DNA of 15,721 nt from UMGS363 sp051891935 (GTDB lineage Bacteria; Bacillota; Clostridia; Oscillospirales; Ruminococcaceae), in the NCBI GenBank assembly GCA_051891935.1, contig JBJFFR010000078.1, forward strand, positions 1 through 15,721. The letters run 5' to 3'. Under the pieces are notes generated by a model that was given only the letters and a program-made list of their open reading frames with translations, was not told the origin of the DNA and did no database searches. Made by a program: the position numbers and the translations under genes. Shown here piece by piece: positions 1 through 7,496 of this stretch (positions are counted from its first letter, which is position 1; the number at the start of each line of letters is the position of its first letter).

Positions 1-602
1 TCCGAAAGGCTTTCTATGCTTGCATCAAAGCGGTCAGCCGTGCCGAAACCATAGGCTGCATGGATAAATTTTGCGCCTGCATAATAAGCGCTGTCACAAT
101 CTCCCTGCGTATCTCCGACATAGACTGCATTTTTTATGCCATTGTGTTCAATAATAAGCTTGATGTTATCTCCTTTTTTCAAAAGGTTATCTCCCCAGCA
201 TAAATGATCGGTGAAATATTTTTCAAGGTGATAATGCTTTAGAAAACACTCGATATATCCCGTCTGGCAATTGCTGACGATAAAAAGCGGACAGCGTTCC
301 TTCAGATATGCGAAGGTTTCTTCGGCTTTATCGTATATCTCTCCGCCGTGTTCTGCAAGATAGTCGTTTTCGTGCGAAGCGCAAATTTCCATTATCTCCA
401 TACGGCGTTCCTTCGGAAAGCTGCCGAAAAATTTGTCGGCGATAACATCCATAGTAAGACCCATAATGCCTTTTATATCCGACTGCGTGAGCCTTACGTC
501 TATATCTGCACGTTCAAGCGCTTCGTTCCAGGCTGCGGCAACTCCCTTTGAACTGTCCCAGAGCGTTCCGTCAACATCAAAAATGATACCGTCTGCGTTC
601 AT
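1..602 (-). CDS. HAD-superfamily hydrolase (subfamily IA phosphatase), 3' end cut by window edge
   Basis: Read by eye from the reverse strand; 200 codons are visible and the frame stays open at the window edge. The start is ATG at 602-600, preceded by an AGGAAAAAGGA ribosome site. Visible HAD motifs, in order: FDVDGTLW, with nucleophile D9 and acid/base D11; a motif II serine in IVSN (S110); a lysine-rich LLKKGDN stretch (142-143) fitting motif III; and YVGDTQGD (161-168) as motif IV with D164 and D168. The segment between motifs I and II is the helical cap of the IA (phosphoglycolate phosphatase-like) type. Family members run about 210-225 residues, so only the last 10-25 should be missing. 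It should be a cytoplasmic Mg-dependent phosphomonoesterase, but the substrate cannot be told. It is divergent from rnj and has its own promoter. Confidence 0.9.
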   Translation of the reverse strand, partial: MNADGIIFDVDGTLWDSSKGVAAAWNEALERADIDVRLTQSDIKGIMGLTMDVIADKFFGSFPKERRMEIMEICASHENDYLAEHGGEIYDKAEETFAYLKERCPLFIVSNCQTGYIECFLKHYHLEKYFTDHLCWGDNLLKKGDNIKLIIEHNGIKNAVYVGDTQGDCDSAYYAGAKFIHAAYGFGTADRFDASIESLS

Positions 603-639
603 TCTTCCTTTTTCCTTTCGTGATCCTTTTTCATTCATT

Positions 640-668
640 ATTATATAGTATAAACCGCAGGCTGTCAA
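640..668 (-). promoter_or_regulatory. Sigma-A promoter of the HAD hydrolase gene
   Basis: On the minus strand, TTGACA (668-663) is followed by a 17-base spacer and TATAAT (645-640). Both hexamers match the consensus exactly. It lies about 40 bases upstream of the HAD start codon, implying a short leader of roughly 30 bases. Confidence 0.85.
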
Positions 669-676
669 TATTTCCG

Positions 677-693
677 CATATCCGTTTGATATG
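677..693. promoter_or_regulatory. Operator-like inverted repeat upstream of the HAD promoter
   Basis: CATATC, five bases, GATATG forms a perfect 6-bp dyad. It lies 8 bases beyond the -35 box of the leftward promoter, where an activator could sit. No known regulator is recognised; a short AT-rich dyad may also arise by chance. Confidence 0.3.
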
Positions 694-718
694 ACTACGG
701 TGTTTTATAATTCATATC

Positions 719-886
719 TATAATACTAATCTTTAATCAACCTATAGACAAATCCTCGGCTATAATGCGCCCACTCTTCGTCAAACTCCTTAGCAAGGCA
801 TCAAGCATTGCGTCAGTCGTTTTCCTTGATTGGGTGCATTCTATCTCGCGGCTTTGTCTATAGAACGATTAAAGATTAGTATAAGC
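719..886. repeat. MITE-like imperfect inverted-repeat element, about 165 bp
   Basis: The left arm (724-773) pairs with the right arm (831-881). TACTAATCTTTAATC (724-738) is the exact reverse complement of 867-881. After a symmetrical 3-base mismatch, CTATAGACAAA (742-752) matches 853-863 exactly. Similarity continues less perfectly to TGCGCCCA (766-773) against 831-838. The 57-base centre encodes no protein. The outer ends read TAATACTAATC and, in reverse complement, TTATACTAATC, next to TA dinucleotides, which would suit a TA-targeting non-autonomous element. No transposase is present, so mobility is inferred from structure only. Confidence 0.65.
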
Positions 887-889
887 TAT

Positions 890-963
890 TGTAGGGGACG
901 GGTTTCCCGTCCCGATGCTGCCGAAACCAAATATTAAACGGGACGGGCGACCCGTCCCCTACA
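890..963. repeat. GC-rich nested palindrome (GTAGGGGACGGG family)
   Basis: The 25-base arms at 890-914 and 939-963 are inverted copies that agree at 23 positions. They run inward from TGTAGGGGACGGG and end in CCCGTCCCCTACA. Each arm is also a palindrome in itself (GGGACGGG, three bases, CCCGTCCC in the left arm). The single strand could therefore fold as one long stem or as two side hairpins. The 24-base centre is AT-rich. Related sequences recur at 3517-3608 and 14206-14279, so this is an interspersed intergenic repeat. Confidence 0.75.
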
Positions 964-1057
964 GTAAATATCGTGATAATAAGCATTTTTGTATAATATT
1001 CATTTTGGGTTTTCTCGTTGAAATATCGTGAAACCCGTTTGATCTGACAAATTTTTC

Positions 1058-1086
1058 TTGACATAAGAATGGGTTTGGTATATAAT
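1058..1086 (+). promoter_or_regulatory. Sigma-A promoter of rnj
   Basis: TTGACA (1058-1063), a 17-base spacer and TATAAT (1081-1086) match the housekeeping promoter consensus exactly. Transcription should start near 1093. It probably drives rnj and perhaps the downstream cluster, since no clear terminator was seen before the one after ftsH. Confidence 0.88.
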
Positions 1087-1092
1087 TAATCT

Positions 1093-1372
1093 GATTAATT
1101 ATGTTCGGAAAAGGATATCGGTAGTCTTTCCAACGGGAGCAAAAGCGCTCTTTTCTTTCCAAGCCGTATATCTCTTGAATGTTTTTTATCAGACCGAAAG
1201 TGCTCATAACATCACGACTTTGCAAGCGTTTCGGGTTACATATTTCCTTGATGCAATATATTTTGAAAGTTTTTTGCTCGGAAATCATTTCACACTATTA
1301 ATAAAGGTTTTTACAACGAAAAAGTCGGACGTTTCGGCTTTTTCACAAGACCGGAAAAGCGAGGTTGAAAAA
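1093..1372 (+). promoter_or_regulatory. Long 5' leader of rnj
   Basis: About 280 bases separate the expected transcription start from the likely TTG start of rnj. The leader has several potential stems: GGAAAAG (1107-1113) with CTTTCC (1126-1131), and the strong hairpin at 1318-1344 described separately. A CGCTCTTTTC stretch near 1146 could pair imperfectly with GGAAAAGCG just before the ribosome site. An open frame runs through it from a TTG at 1175, but that TTG has no ribosome site and the encoded residues do not look like RNase J. I recognise no known riboswitch or T-box motif. A regulatory role is inferred from length and structure only. Confidence 0.5.
1318..1344 (+). promoter_or_regulatory. 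Hairpin just upstream of the rnj ribosome site
   Basis: GAAAAAGTC (1318-1326) pairs with GGCTTTTTC (1336-1344) through nine base pairs, one of them G-U, around a 9-base loop. It ends 16 bases before the GAGG ribosome site at 1361. The falling T-rich arm resembles a terminator, but the T run lies inside the stem, so an mRNA-control or stability element is more likely than termination. Confidence 0.5.
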
Positions 1373-3499
1373 TTGGCTAATAACGAAAACGAGATCGAGA
1401 CCATTACCGTCAATATGTACGGCGAAAGGATCACTCCAAAAAGACAGGCACCCGAACAGGCGGTGCAGACCAACACTTCACGATACAGCCGTACTAACAG
1501 CTATAACGGCTATCAGAAGAAAAATTATTACAGAAACGGAAAAAAATCATACGGCGGATACAGACAGCGTGACAACAGACAGAACCAGCGTCAGACATCC
1601 CTTTCCGTGACCCCCGAAGCTGCTCCGCTCATTCCTGCGGCTCCTTCGATACCAACGCCCCCGTCTGCTCCCTTTGTACGTCCGAGCAGTTATTCGGAGA
1701 GGAATAGCAGACCGCAGAACAGACAGAGGGACAACCTCAAGAACCGCTGCGATCAGAACAGCAGGTCTTCGGATATCGGCGAATCGGTTCAGGCAGCCGA
1801 AGCAGCAGGCGTTTTCCGTACAAATCACCGCAGCGTTAAGCGCACACCCGTCAGGATAATCCCTCTCGGCGGTCTTAACGAGATCGGCAAGAACATGACC
1901 GTTTTTGAATGTGCGAACGACGCTTTCATCGTTGACTGCGGACTTGCATTCCCCGACAGCGATATGCCCGGCGTTGACCTTGTTATCCCCGATTTCACAT
2001 ATATCGAGCAGAACGCCGACAAGATAAGGGGCGTTGTCATCACTCACGGACACGAAGACCATATCGGCGCACTCGCTTACCTGCTCAAAAAGGTGAACAT
2101 CCCCGTTTACGGAACAAGGCTCACGATCGGACTTATCGAGGGAAAGCTCAAAGAGCACGGACTTCTTGGAAGTGCAAAGCTGAACGTTGTAAAACCCCGT
2201 CAGACCGTTAAAATGGGCTGCATGGCGGTCGAGCTGATACGAGTAAATCACTCTATCCCCGACGCTGTGGGTCTTGCTATACACACTCCTGCAGGAGTTA
2301 TCGTCCACACGGGCGACTTCAAGGTAGACTTTACCCCCATTGAGGGCGGAATAATCGACCTTGCACGCTTCGGCGAGCTTGGCAGCAGGGGAGTTCTTGC
2401 GCTCATGGCTGATTCCACGAATGCGGAACGTCCCGGTCATACGGCTTCGGAGCGGACTGTCGGAAACTCCTTTGTGAAGCTTTTCGACCGTGCCGAGGGA
2501 AAGCGCATCATCATTGCAACATTCTCTTCTAACATCCACCGTGTACAGCAGATCGTCAACTGCGCCGTTGCAAACGACCGAAAGATCGCTGTTTTCGGAA
2601 GAAGTATGCTCAACGTTATTACGACAGCTATCGAGCTTGGCTATTTGAAAGTCCCCGACGGGCTTATCATCGACATTGACGCTATGAATCGTTTCCCTGC
2701 CGAAAAGATCGTTCTTATCACAACGGGAAGTCAGGGCGAGCCTATGTCGGCGCTCTCCCGAATGGCTATGAACGAGCATCGCCATGTTACGATCACTCCG
2801 AACGATTTCATTATTATAAGCGCAAATCCTATCCCCGGCAACGAAAAGCTTGTCACAAAGGTCGTGAACGAGCTGCTTCGTGCAGGTGCGGAGGTCATAT
2901 ACGAATCAATGTACGATGTTCACGTTTCGGGACACGCTTGTCAGGAAGAATTGAAGCTTATGCTCTCTCTGACAAAGCCGAAGTATTATATCCCCGTACA
3001 CGGCGAATACAAGCATCTCAAAAAGCAGGCGGGACTTGCCATTGATCTCGGAATGGATCCGAACAACGTTATCATAGCAAGCATCGGCAATGTTATCGAG
3101 TCGGACGGCGTTGATATGAAGATCACGGGTCAGGTTCAGGCAGGAAGAGTATTCGTTGACGGACTCGGCGTTGGCGATGTCGGCTCTATCGTTATCCGTG
3201 ACAGAAAGCATCTTGCCGAGGACGGACTTATAATTGCAGTTGCGACTATCGAGCTGGAGAGCGGAACTATCCTTGCAGGCCCCGATGTCGTATCGAGAGG
3301 CTTTGTATATGTCCGTGAATCGGAGGAGCTTATGGTCGCAGCGAAGGAGATACTCACGAACACGCTCACAGACTGTCTTGACTCGGGAACAAGGGAATGG
3401 AACGCCATAAAGACCCGTATGAAGGACGATCTCGGCGAATTCATCTTCCAGAAGACCAAGAGAAAACCAATGATACTTCCTATTATAATGGAAATATAA
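1373..3499 (+). CDS. rnj: Ribonuclease J with a disordered basic N-terminal extension
   Basis: This is a 708-residue metallo-beta-lactamase/beta-CASP RNase, an mRNA- and rRNA-processing enzyme with 5'-3' exonuclease and endonuclease activity in the family. The TTG at 1373 is chosen because GAGG at 1361-1364 lies 8 bases before it; a longer frame from 1175 lacks a ribosome site. Residues 1-158 are low complexity: Tyr/Arg/Gln/Asn-rich at 37-74, proline-rich at 80-104, and basic again at 107-131. The catalytic core starts at about 159 (VRIIPLGGLNEIGKN). The zinc motif HGHEDH is at 225-230, HTGD at 312-315, and PVHGEYKH (541-548) lies in the beta-CASP/late metal region. From 159 on, the length matches Bacillus RNase J1 (about 555 residues), so the extension is an addition and not a replacement. 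It is followed by a repeat and gdpP. J1 versus J2 cannot be told from sequence alone. Confidence 0.93.
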   Translation: MANNENEIETITVNMYGERITPKRQAPEQAVQTNTSRYSRTNSYNGYQKKNYYRNGKKSYGGYRQRDNRQNQRQTSLSVTPEAAPLIPAAPSIPTPPSAPFVRPSSYSERNSRPQNRQRDNLKNRCDQNSRSSDIGESVQAAEAAGVFRTNHRSVKRTPVRIIPLGGLNEIGKNMTVFECANDAFIVDCGLAFPDSDMPGVDLVIPDFTYIEQNADKIRGVVITHGHEDHIGALAYLLKKVNIPVYGTRLTIGLIEGKLKEHGLLGSAKLNVVKPRQTVKMGCMAVELIRVNHSIPDAVGLAIHTPAGVIVHTGDFKVDFTPIEGGIIDLARFGELGSRGVLALMADSTNAERPGHTASERTVGNSFVKLFDRAEGKRIIIATFSSNIHRVQQIVNCAVANDRKIAVFGRSMLNVITTAIELGYLKVPDGLIIDIDAMNRFPAEKIVLITTGSQGEPMSALSRMAMNEHRHVTITPNDFIIISANPIPGNEKLVTKVVNELLRAGAEVIYESMYDVHVSGHACQEELKLMLSLTKPKYYIPVHGEYKHLKKQAGLAIDLGMDPNNVIIASIGNVIESDGVDMKITGQVQAGRVFVDGLGVGDVGSIVIRDRKHLAEDGLIIAVATIELESGTILAGPDVVSRGFVYVRESEELMVAAKEILTNTLTDCLDSGTREWNAIKTRMKDDLGEFIFQKTKRKPMILPIIMEI

Positions 3500-3516
3500 A
3501 TAAACACGAACCGACT

Positions 3517-3608
3517 TGTAGGGTCGGAGTTTCCCCTAACGTTCACGGACAAAATATGTTCAATTCATTTAATGAAATTATACGGAACGGAGAAACCCGT
3601 CCCCTACA
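3517..3608. repeat. Decayed copy of the GTAGGGGACGGG palindromic repeat
   Basis: TGTAGGG (3517-3523) and CCCTACA (3602-3608) form the ends. The right arm, with GAAACCCGTCCCC inside it, resembles the arms of the element at 890-963, while the left arm has diverged. The centre is AT-rich. It fills the gap between rnj and gdpP and covers the ATG at 3572, which argues against that ATG as the gdpP start. Confidence 0.55.
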
Positions 3609-3632
3609 GAATGTTTCAATTTTCACCCATTT

Positions 3633-3649
3633 GGAGGTGGGTATATTTG
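3633..3649 (+). promoter_or_regulatory. Ribosome site deciding the gdpP TTG start
   Basis: GGAGGTG (3633-3639) is an almost perfect anti-16S match. It lies 9 bases (counted from GGAGG) before the in-frame TTG at 3647. No comparable site precedes the upstream ATG at 3572, which falls inside the repeat. Confidence 0.75.
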
Positions 3650-5638
3650 ACAGGAAAACAATGGCTTGCATTTAAGCTTGTATCAATACTGCTCGTTGTT
3701 GTATCAATGGCGTCGGCGTTTGCGCTTTCGGAAACGCAGCCTTCGATGTTCTGGCTGATGCTTTGCATCACCGCTTTGACGGCTATCGCATTCCTTGCGC
3801 TGTTTTCGGCTGCGCAGAAGAATCTTCACCATTTCGTGACGGAAATGGAGTCGCAGCTCAACGTTACCGAGCGTGATTCGCTCTACAAATTCCCTGCGCC
3901 TGCGGTCATCATCGACAGCGACGGCATTATCGTATGGTACAACATCTCATTCAGCGAGAATGTTTACAGCTCGGACGCTTTCGGCGTTGATATCCGCTCG
4001 ATAATCGACGTTGACCTTGAAAAGGTAATGGCGAACAAGGAAACTACGGTCGATTTTGAGGCTTCTCACTTCCGCATCTCTGCGATAACGACCGAAAAGA
4101 CAGATATCGAATCGAATCTCATCTCGTCGCTCACGCTTCTTTACTTTGAGGACATAAGCGACCTTATAAACCTGCAGACAGAGATGAATAATCTCCGTCC
4201 GTCCGTTATGGTGATCTCGATCGACAATTTTGAAGAGCTTCTTTCGGACGAAAAGGAGTCGGAAAAGTCGCATATCCTTATCCAGATCGAAAAGCTGCTC
4301 GAAACCTACCTTGAAGAAAAGCACGGTATTCTCCGTAAGCTTGCTCCCGACCGCTTTTTCGCCGTTGCGGAGGACAGATATATCAATGCCATGATCGCCG
4401 ACAAGTTCAAGATCCTTGAAGAAGTCAGGGCGATACCTATCACGGGCAAGACCCCGATAACCCTTTCAATAGGCGTCGGCATCGGTATGATCGACCTTGA
4501 AGAAAGCGAACAGTTCGCCCGTCAGGCGCTCGAAATGGCGCAGGGCAGAGGCGGTGATCAGGCTGCTGTTAAGCGTGAAGAAGGCTATGAATTCTTCGGC
4601 GGAGTTTCAAAGGGCATCGAAAAGCACACAAAGGTCAAGACCCGTATCGTTGCGGCTGCACTTATGGACATCATCGAATCTGCGTCCTCCGTTTTCATCA
4701 TGGGACACAGGAACGGCGATATGGACAGCGTCGGTTCGGGAGCAGGTCTTTGCGGTGCGATCAGGATACTTCGCCCCGATATTCCCGTAAATATGGTCGT
4801 AAATATCGAACGCAACCTTGCAAAGCCTGTTATCGGCAGACTTGACGATAATCTCCGAGATGAAGAACCCGTTTTCATTTCACCCGAGGATGCGGTCGAA
4901 AAGATAGATCAGAACAGCCTTCTCATAATCGTTGACACGAACAACAAGGATCTGCTCGACAGTCCCGAGGTCTATGCCGCTGCAAAGCAGGTCGTTGTCA
5001 TCGACCACCACAGGCAGGTCGTTAATTACATTGACAATGCAGTTATCTTCCATCACGAGCCTTACGCTTCGTCTGCAAGCGAAATGACGGCAGAGCTCAT
5101 ACAGTATTTCCCCGGAATCGACAAGCTCCAGAGCTACTATGCGGACGTTATGCTCGCAGGAATCATGCTCGACACAAAGGACTTCGTAATGCGCACGGGT
5201 GTAAGAACCTTCGAGGCTGCAGCTTTCCTGCGAAAGCTCGGTGCGGATATGGTCGCTGTAAAGAACCTTTTCGCAAACTCGATGGCGTGCATCCAGAAGC
5301 GTTCAAAGCTTATCACCGATGCGGAAATTTACAGCCGATGTGCGATCGCTGTTGACGATACGGCGGACGAATTCATCCGTGTGGCTTCCGCACAGGCTGC
5401 AGATCAGATGCTTGAAATAGTCGGCGTTGACGCAAGCTTTGTCATCTTCCGCACACCGACGGGAGTAAACATTTCCGCTCGTTCGCTCGGCGCAATGAAT
5501 GTTCAGATCATTATGGAAAAACTCGGCGGCGGCGGACATCAGACAATGGCTGCGGCACAGATCGACAATATCAGAGTGACCGAGGCAAAGGCAGAGCTTA
5601 TAAGTGCGATAGACGAATATATCCAGAACATTTCGTAA
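3647..5638 (+). CDS. gdpP: GdpP-type cyclic-di-AMP phosphodiesterase (DHH/DHHA1)
   Basis: At 663 residues it is close to Bacillus GdpP (about 659) and has the same order of parts. Two membrane helices (about 7-27 and 33-53) are followed by a PAS-like segment from about 80 (FPAPAVIIDSDGIIVWYN). A degenerate GGDEF domain follows, with RGGDQ at 301-305. The DHH phosphoesterase domain has GHRNGDMDS (H354, N356, D358, D360) and IDHH (D453-H455). The DHHA1 end carries LGGGGHQ (G627-H631). The family hydrolyses c-di-AMP to pApA at the membrane and so affects potassium and wall homeostasis; the PAS domain binds heme in studied members. All metal-binding motifs are present, so activity is expected. 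The TTG start rests on the ribosome site at 3633. rplI follows 44 bases later. Confidence 0.93.
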   Translation: MTGKQWLAFKLVSILLVVVSMASAFALSETQPSMFWLMLCITALTAIAFLALFSAAQKNLHHFVTEMESQLNVTERDSLYKFPAPAVIIDSDGIIVWYNISFSENVYSSDAFGVDIRSIIDVDLEKVMANKETTVDFEASHFRISAITTEKTDIESNLISSLTLLYFEDISDLINLQTEMNNLRPSVMVISIDNFEELLSDEKESEKSHILIQIEKLLETYLEEKHGILRKLAPDRFFAVAEDRYINAMIADKFKILEEVRAIPITGKTPITLSIGVGIGMIDLEESEQFARQALEMAQGRGGDQAAVKREEGYEFFGGVSKGIEKHTKVKTRIVAAALMDIIESASSVFIMGHRNGDMDSVGSGAGLCGAIRILRPDIPVNMVVNIERNLAKPVIGRLDDNLRDEEPVFISPEDAVEKIDQNSLLIIVDTNNKDLLDSPEVYAAAKQVVVIDHHRQVVNYIDNAVIFHHEPYASSASEMTAELIQYFPGIDKLQSYYADVMLAGIMLDTKDFVMRTGVRTFEAAAFLRKLGADMVAVKNLFANSMACIQKRSKLITDAEIYSRCAIAVDDTADEFIRVASAQAADQMLEIVGVDASFVIFRTPTGVNISARSLGAMNVQIIMEKLGGGGHQTMAAAQIDNIRVTEAKAELISAIDEYIQNIS

Positions 5639-5682
5639 TTTTTCAATTATATTATACAATCGGTAGAAAGGATGTAATAAAA

Positions 5683-6129
5683 ATGAAAGTAATTTTCTTA
5701 CAGGACGTTAAGGGAACAGCAAAAAAAGGCGAGGTAAAAGAGGTTTCGGACGGCTACGCTCGCAACTTCCTCCTCGGAAAGGGTCTTGCTGTTGAAGCAA
5801 ACGCAAAGAATATGAATCTCCTTGAAGGCAAAAGATCCTCCGAGCAGCACAAGGCTGACGTTGCAAAGCAGGAGGCTCTTGACAGCGCAGCTAAAGTAAA
5901 GGGCAAGAAGGTCGTTATCAAGTGCAAGGCAGGTCAGGGTGGAAAGCTCTTTGGCTCTGTGACCGCAGGCAATGCTGCCGACGCTGTAAAGGAACAGCTC
6001 GGAATTGCTATCGACAAGAAGAAGGTTTCCCTCTCGACGGAGATCAAGGCATTCGGAACATACACAGCCGAGCTTAAATTCCACGCAGGCATCTCCGAAA
6101 AGATCACAGTTGAGGTAGTTGAAGAATAA
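5683..6129 (+). CDS. rplI: Large-subunit ribosomal protein bL9
   Basis: This 148-residue protein has the usual bL9 length. The N-terminal domain shows the family signature: MKVIFLQDVKG, a Lys/Gly turn, then DGYARNFLLGKGLAVEA (about 23-39). A long charged linker helix (about 42-75) and a C-terminal RNA-binding domain with GKLFGSVT follow. bL9 binds 23S rRNA near the L1 stalk base and helps hold the reading frame. An AGAAAGGAT ribosome site lies about 10 bases before the ATG. Its TAA shares one base with the dnaB ATG (TAATG), so dnaB translation is probably coupled to it. The gdpP-rplI-dnaB order is common in Firmicutes. Confidence 0.97.
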   Translation: MKVIFLQDVKGTAKKGEVKEVSDGYARNFLLGKGLAVEANAKNMNLLEGKRSSEQHKADVAKQEALDSAAKVKGKKVVIKCKAGQGGKLFGSVTAGNAADAVKEQLGIAIDKKKVSLSTEIKAFGTYTAELKFHAGISEKITVEVVEE

Positions 6130-7496
6130 TGGCTGACAAGATAGATCTCAGCGAATTCTCATCGGGCGAGCTTCCGTACAGCCTTGAAGCGGAGCAGAGC
6201 GTTATCGGTGCTATCATCATTGACGCAGACGCACTCTCGACCGCAATGAACTACTTAAAGCCGGAGAGCTTTTACGTTTCGATGCACCGTGATATTTACA
6301 GCATCATAACACGCAATTTCGCAATGGGTGTAAGATCGGACGTTATCACCGTTCTTGACACCGCCGTAAAGGAAGGCGTTTTTGAGACCTCCGCAGCAGG
6401 AAAGGAATATCTTTTTGCGATAAGCAACGATGTTCCTTCAACAAAAAACGTTGAAAGCTACTGCAAGATCGTTGCGGAGAAATACTATCTCCGTTCGCTC
6501 ATCACCGCTTCAAAAGAGATAATGGAGATGTGCAGGAGCGGTGAGGAAAACGCTGAAATGATGCTCGATTTCGCCGAGCAGAAGATATTTGACATAAGAC
6601 AGGGCAAGGACGCAGACGGTCTTCGCAGGATCGAAGACGTTGTTGTGGAAGCCTATGACAATATCTCAAACAAATCGGGCGAGGACAGAGAAAAATATCT
6701 CGGAATGGGCTCGGGCTTCTCAAGGCTTGACGGCGTTATAACGGGTCTTAACAAATCCGACCTGCTCATCGTCGCTGCCCGTCCGGCTATGGGCAAGACC
6801 TCGTTCGTACTTAACATAGCGGCAAATGTCTGCCGTCACAGGAACGACAAGGAGGTCGTCATTTTCTCGCTTGAAATGTCGAACGAGCAGCTCGTTACCC
6901 GTATGCTTTCCTCCGAGAGCCTTGTTGAGAGTGAAAAGCTTCTCAAGGGTACGATACAGGACGACGACTGGACAAAGCTTGCCGACGGTGCGGAGCGGCT
7001 TTCACGGATGCAGATCTACCTTGACGACACAGCAGGCATAACCGTTACGCAGATGAAAGCAAAGCTGCGCCGAATGAAGAACCTCGGACTTGTCATAATC
7101 GACTACCTACAGCTCATGAGCTCGGGCAGGCGCATCGACAACCGTGTAACGGAGATCTCCGAGATAACCCGTCAGCTAAAGCTTATGGCAAAGGAACTCA
7201 ACGTTCCCGTTATCGTTCTTTCACAGCTTTCCCGTTCGGTCGAATCGAGAACGGACAAGCGCCCCGTGCTTTCCGACCTTCGTGAATCGGGTTCTATCGA
7301 GCAGGACGCCGACATAGTAATGTTCCTTTACCGTGACCATTACTATAACAAGGAGAAATGCCCCGACCCAACGCTTGCGGAATGTATCGTTGCGAAAAAC
7401 CGTCACGGCGAAACGGGCACGGTCCCTCTGCGCTGGAACGGACAGTTCACGCTGTTCCTCACGGATGACAGAGTGCCTGCCGGAGATCAGAAATGA
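6129..7496 (+). CDS. dnaB: Replicative DNA helicase DnaB
   Basis: The product has 455 residues, the normal length for the hexameric 5'-3' replication fork helicase (called DnaC in Bacillus). The N-terminal primase-binding domain opens with LPYSLEAEQSVIGAI. The RecA-like motor has Walker A ARPAMGKTS (217-225), Walker B LVIIDYLQLM (D325) and the late conserved block LSDLRESGSIEQDAD. No intein or insertion interrupts it. The ATG overlaps the rplI stop by one base and the TGA overlaps the tilS ATG by four (ATGA), the mark of a co-translated run. Confidence 0.97.
   Translation: MADKIDLSEFSSGELPYSLEAEQSVIGAIIIDADALSTAMNYLKPESFYVSMHRDIYSIITRNFAMGVRSDVITVLDTAVKEGVFETSAAGKEYLFAISNDVPSTKNVESYCKIVAEKYYLRSLITASKEIMEMCRSGEENAEMMLDFAEQKIFDIRQGKDADGLRRIEDVVVEAYDNISNKSGEDREKYLGMGSGFSRLDGVITGLNKSDLLIVAARPAMGKTSFVLNIAANVCRHRNDKEVVIFSLEMSNEQLVTRMLSSESLVESEKLLKGTIQDDDWTKLADGAERLSRMQIYLDDTAGITVTQMKAKLRRMKNLGLVIIDYLQLMSSGRRIDNRVTEISEITRQLKLMAKELNVPVIVLSQLSRSVESRTDKRPVLSDLRESGSIEQDADIVMFLYRDHYYNKEKCPDPTLAECIVAKNRHGETGTVPLRWNGQFTLFLTDDRVPAGDQK

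Noticed and set aside
890..963. The palindromic repeats as a CRISPR array
   Set aside because: Units are isolated, lie in different gaps, have no regular spacers, and no cas genes are in the window.
1175..1372. In-frame upstream extension of rnj from the TTG at 1175
   Set aside because: No ribosome site precedes it, its residues are unlike RNase J, and a good GAGG-TTG start lies at 1361-1375.
1093..1372. T-box or known riboswitch in the rnj leader
   Set aside because: No T-box sequence or recognisable aptamer core was found by eye; only generic stems are visible.
1547..2785. A 412-codon open frame on the minus strand inside rnj
   Set aside because: It lies antisense to the clear RNase J core, resembles no family I know, and is the typical mirror frame of biased codon use.
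3511..3534. CCGAC-GTCGG hairpin after rnj as a Rho-independent terminator
   Set aside because: The stem is only five pairs and is followed by just AGTTT, not a real T run; it is part of the decayed repeat.
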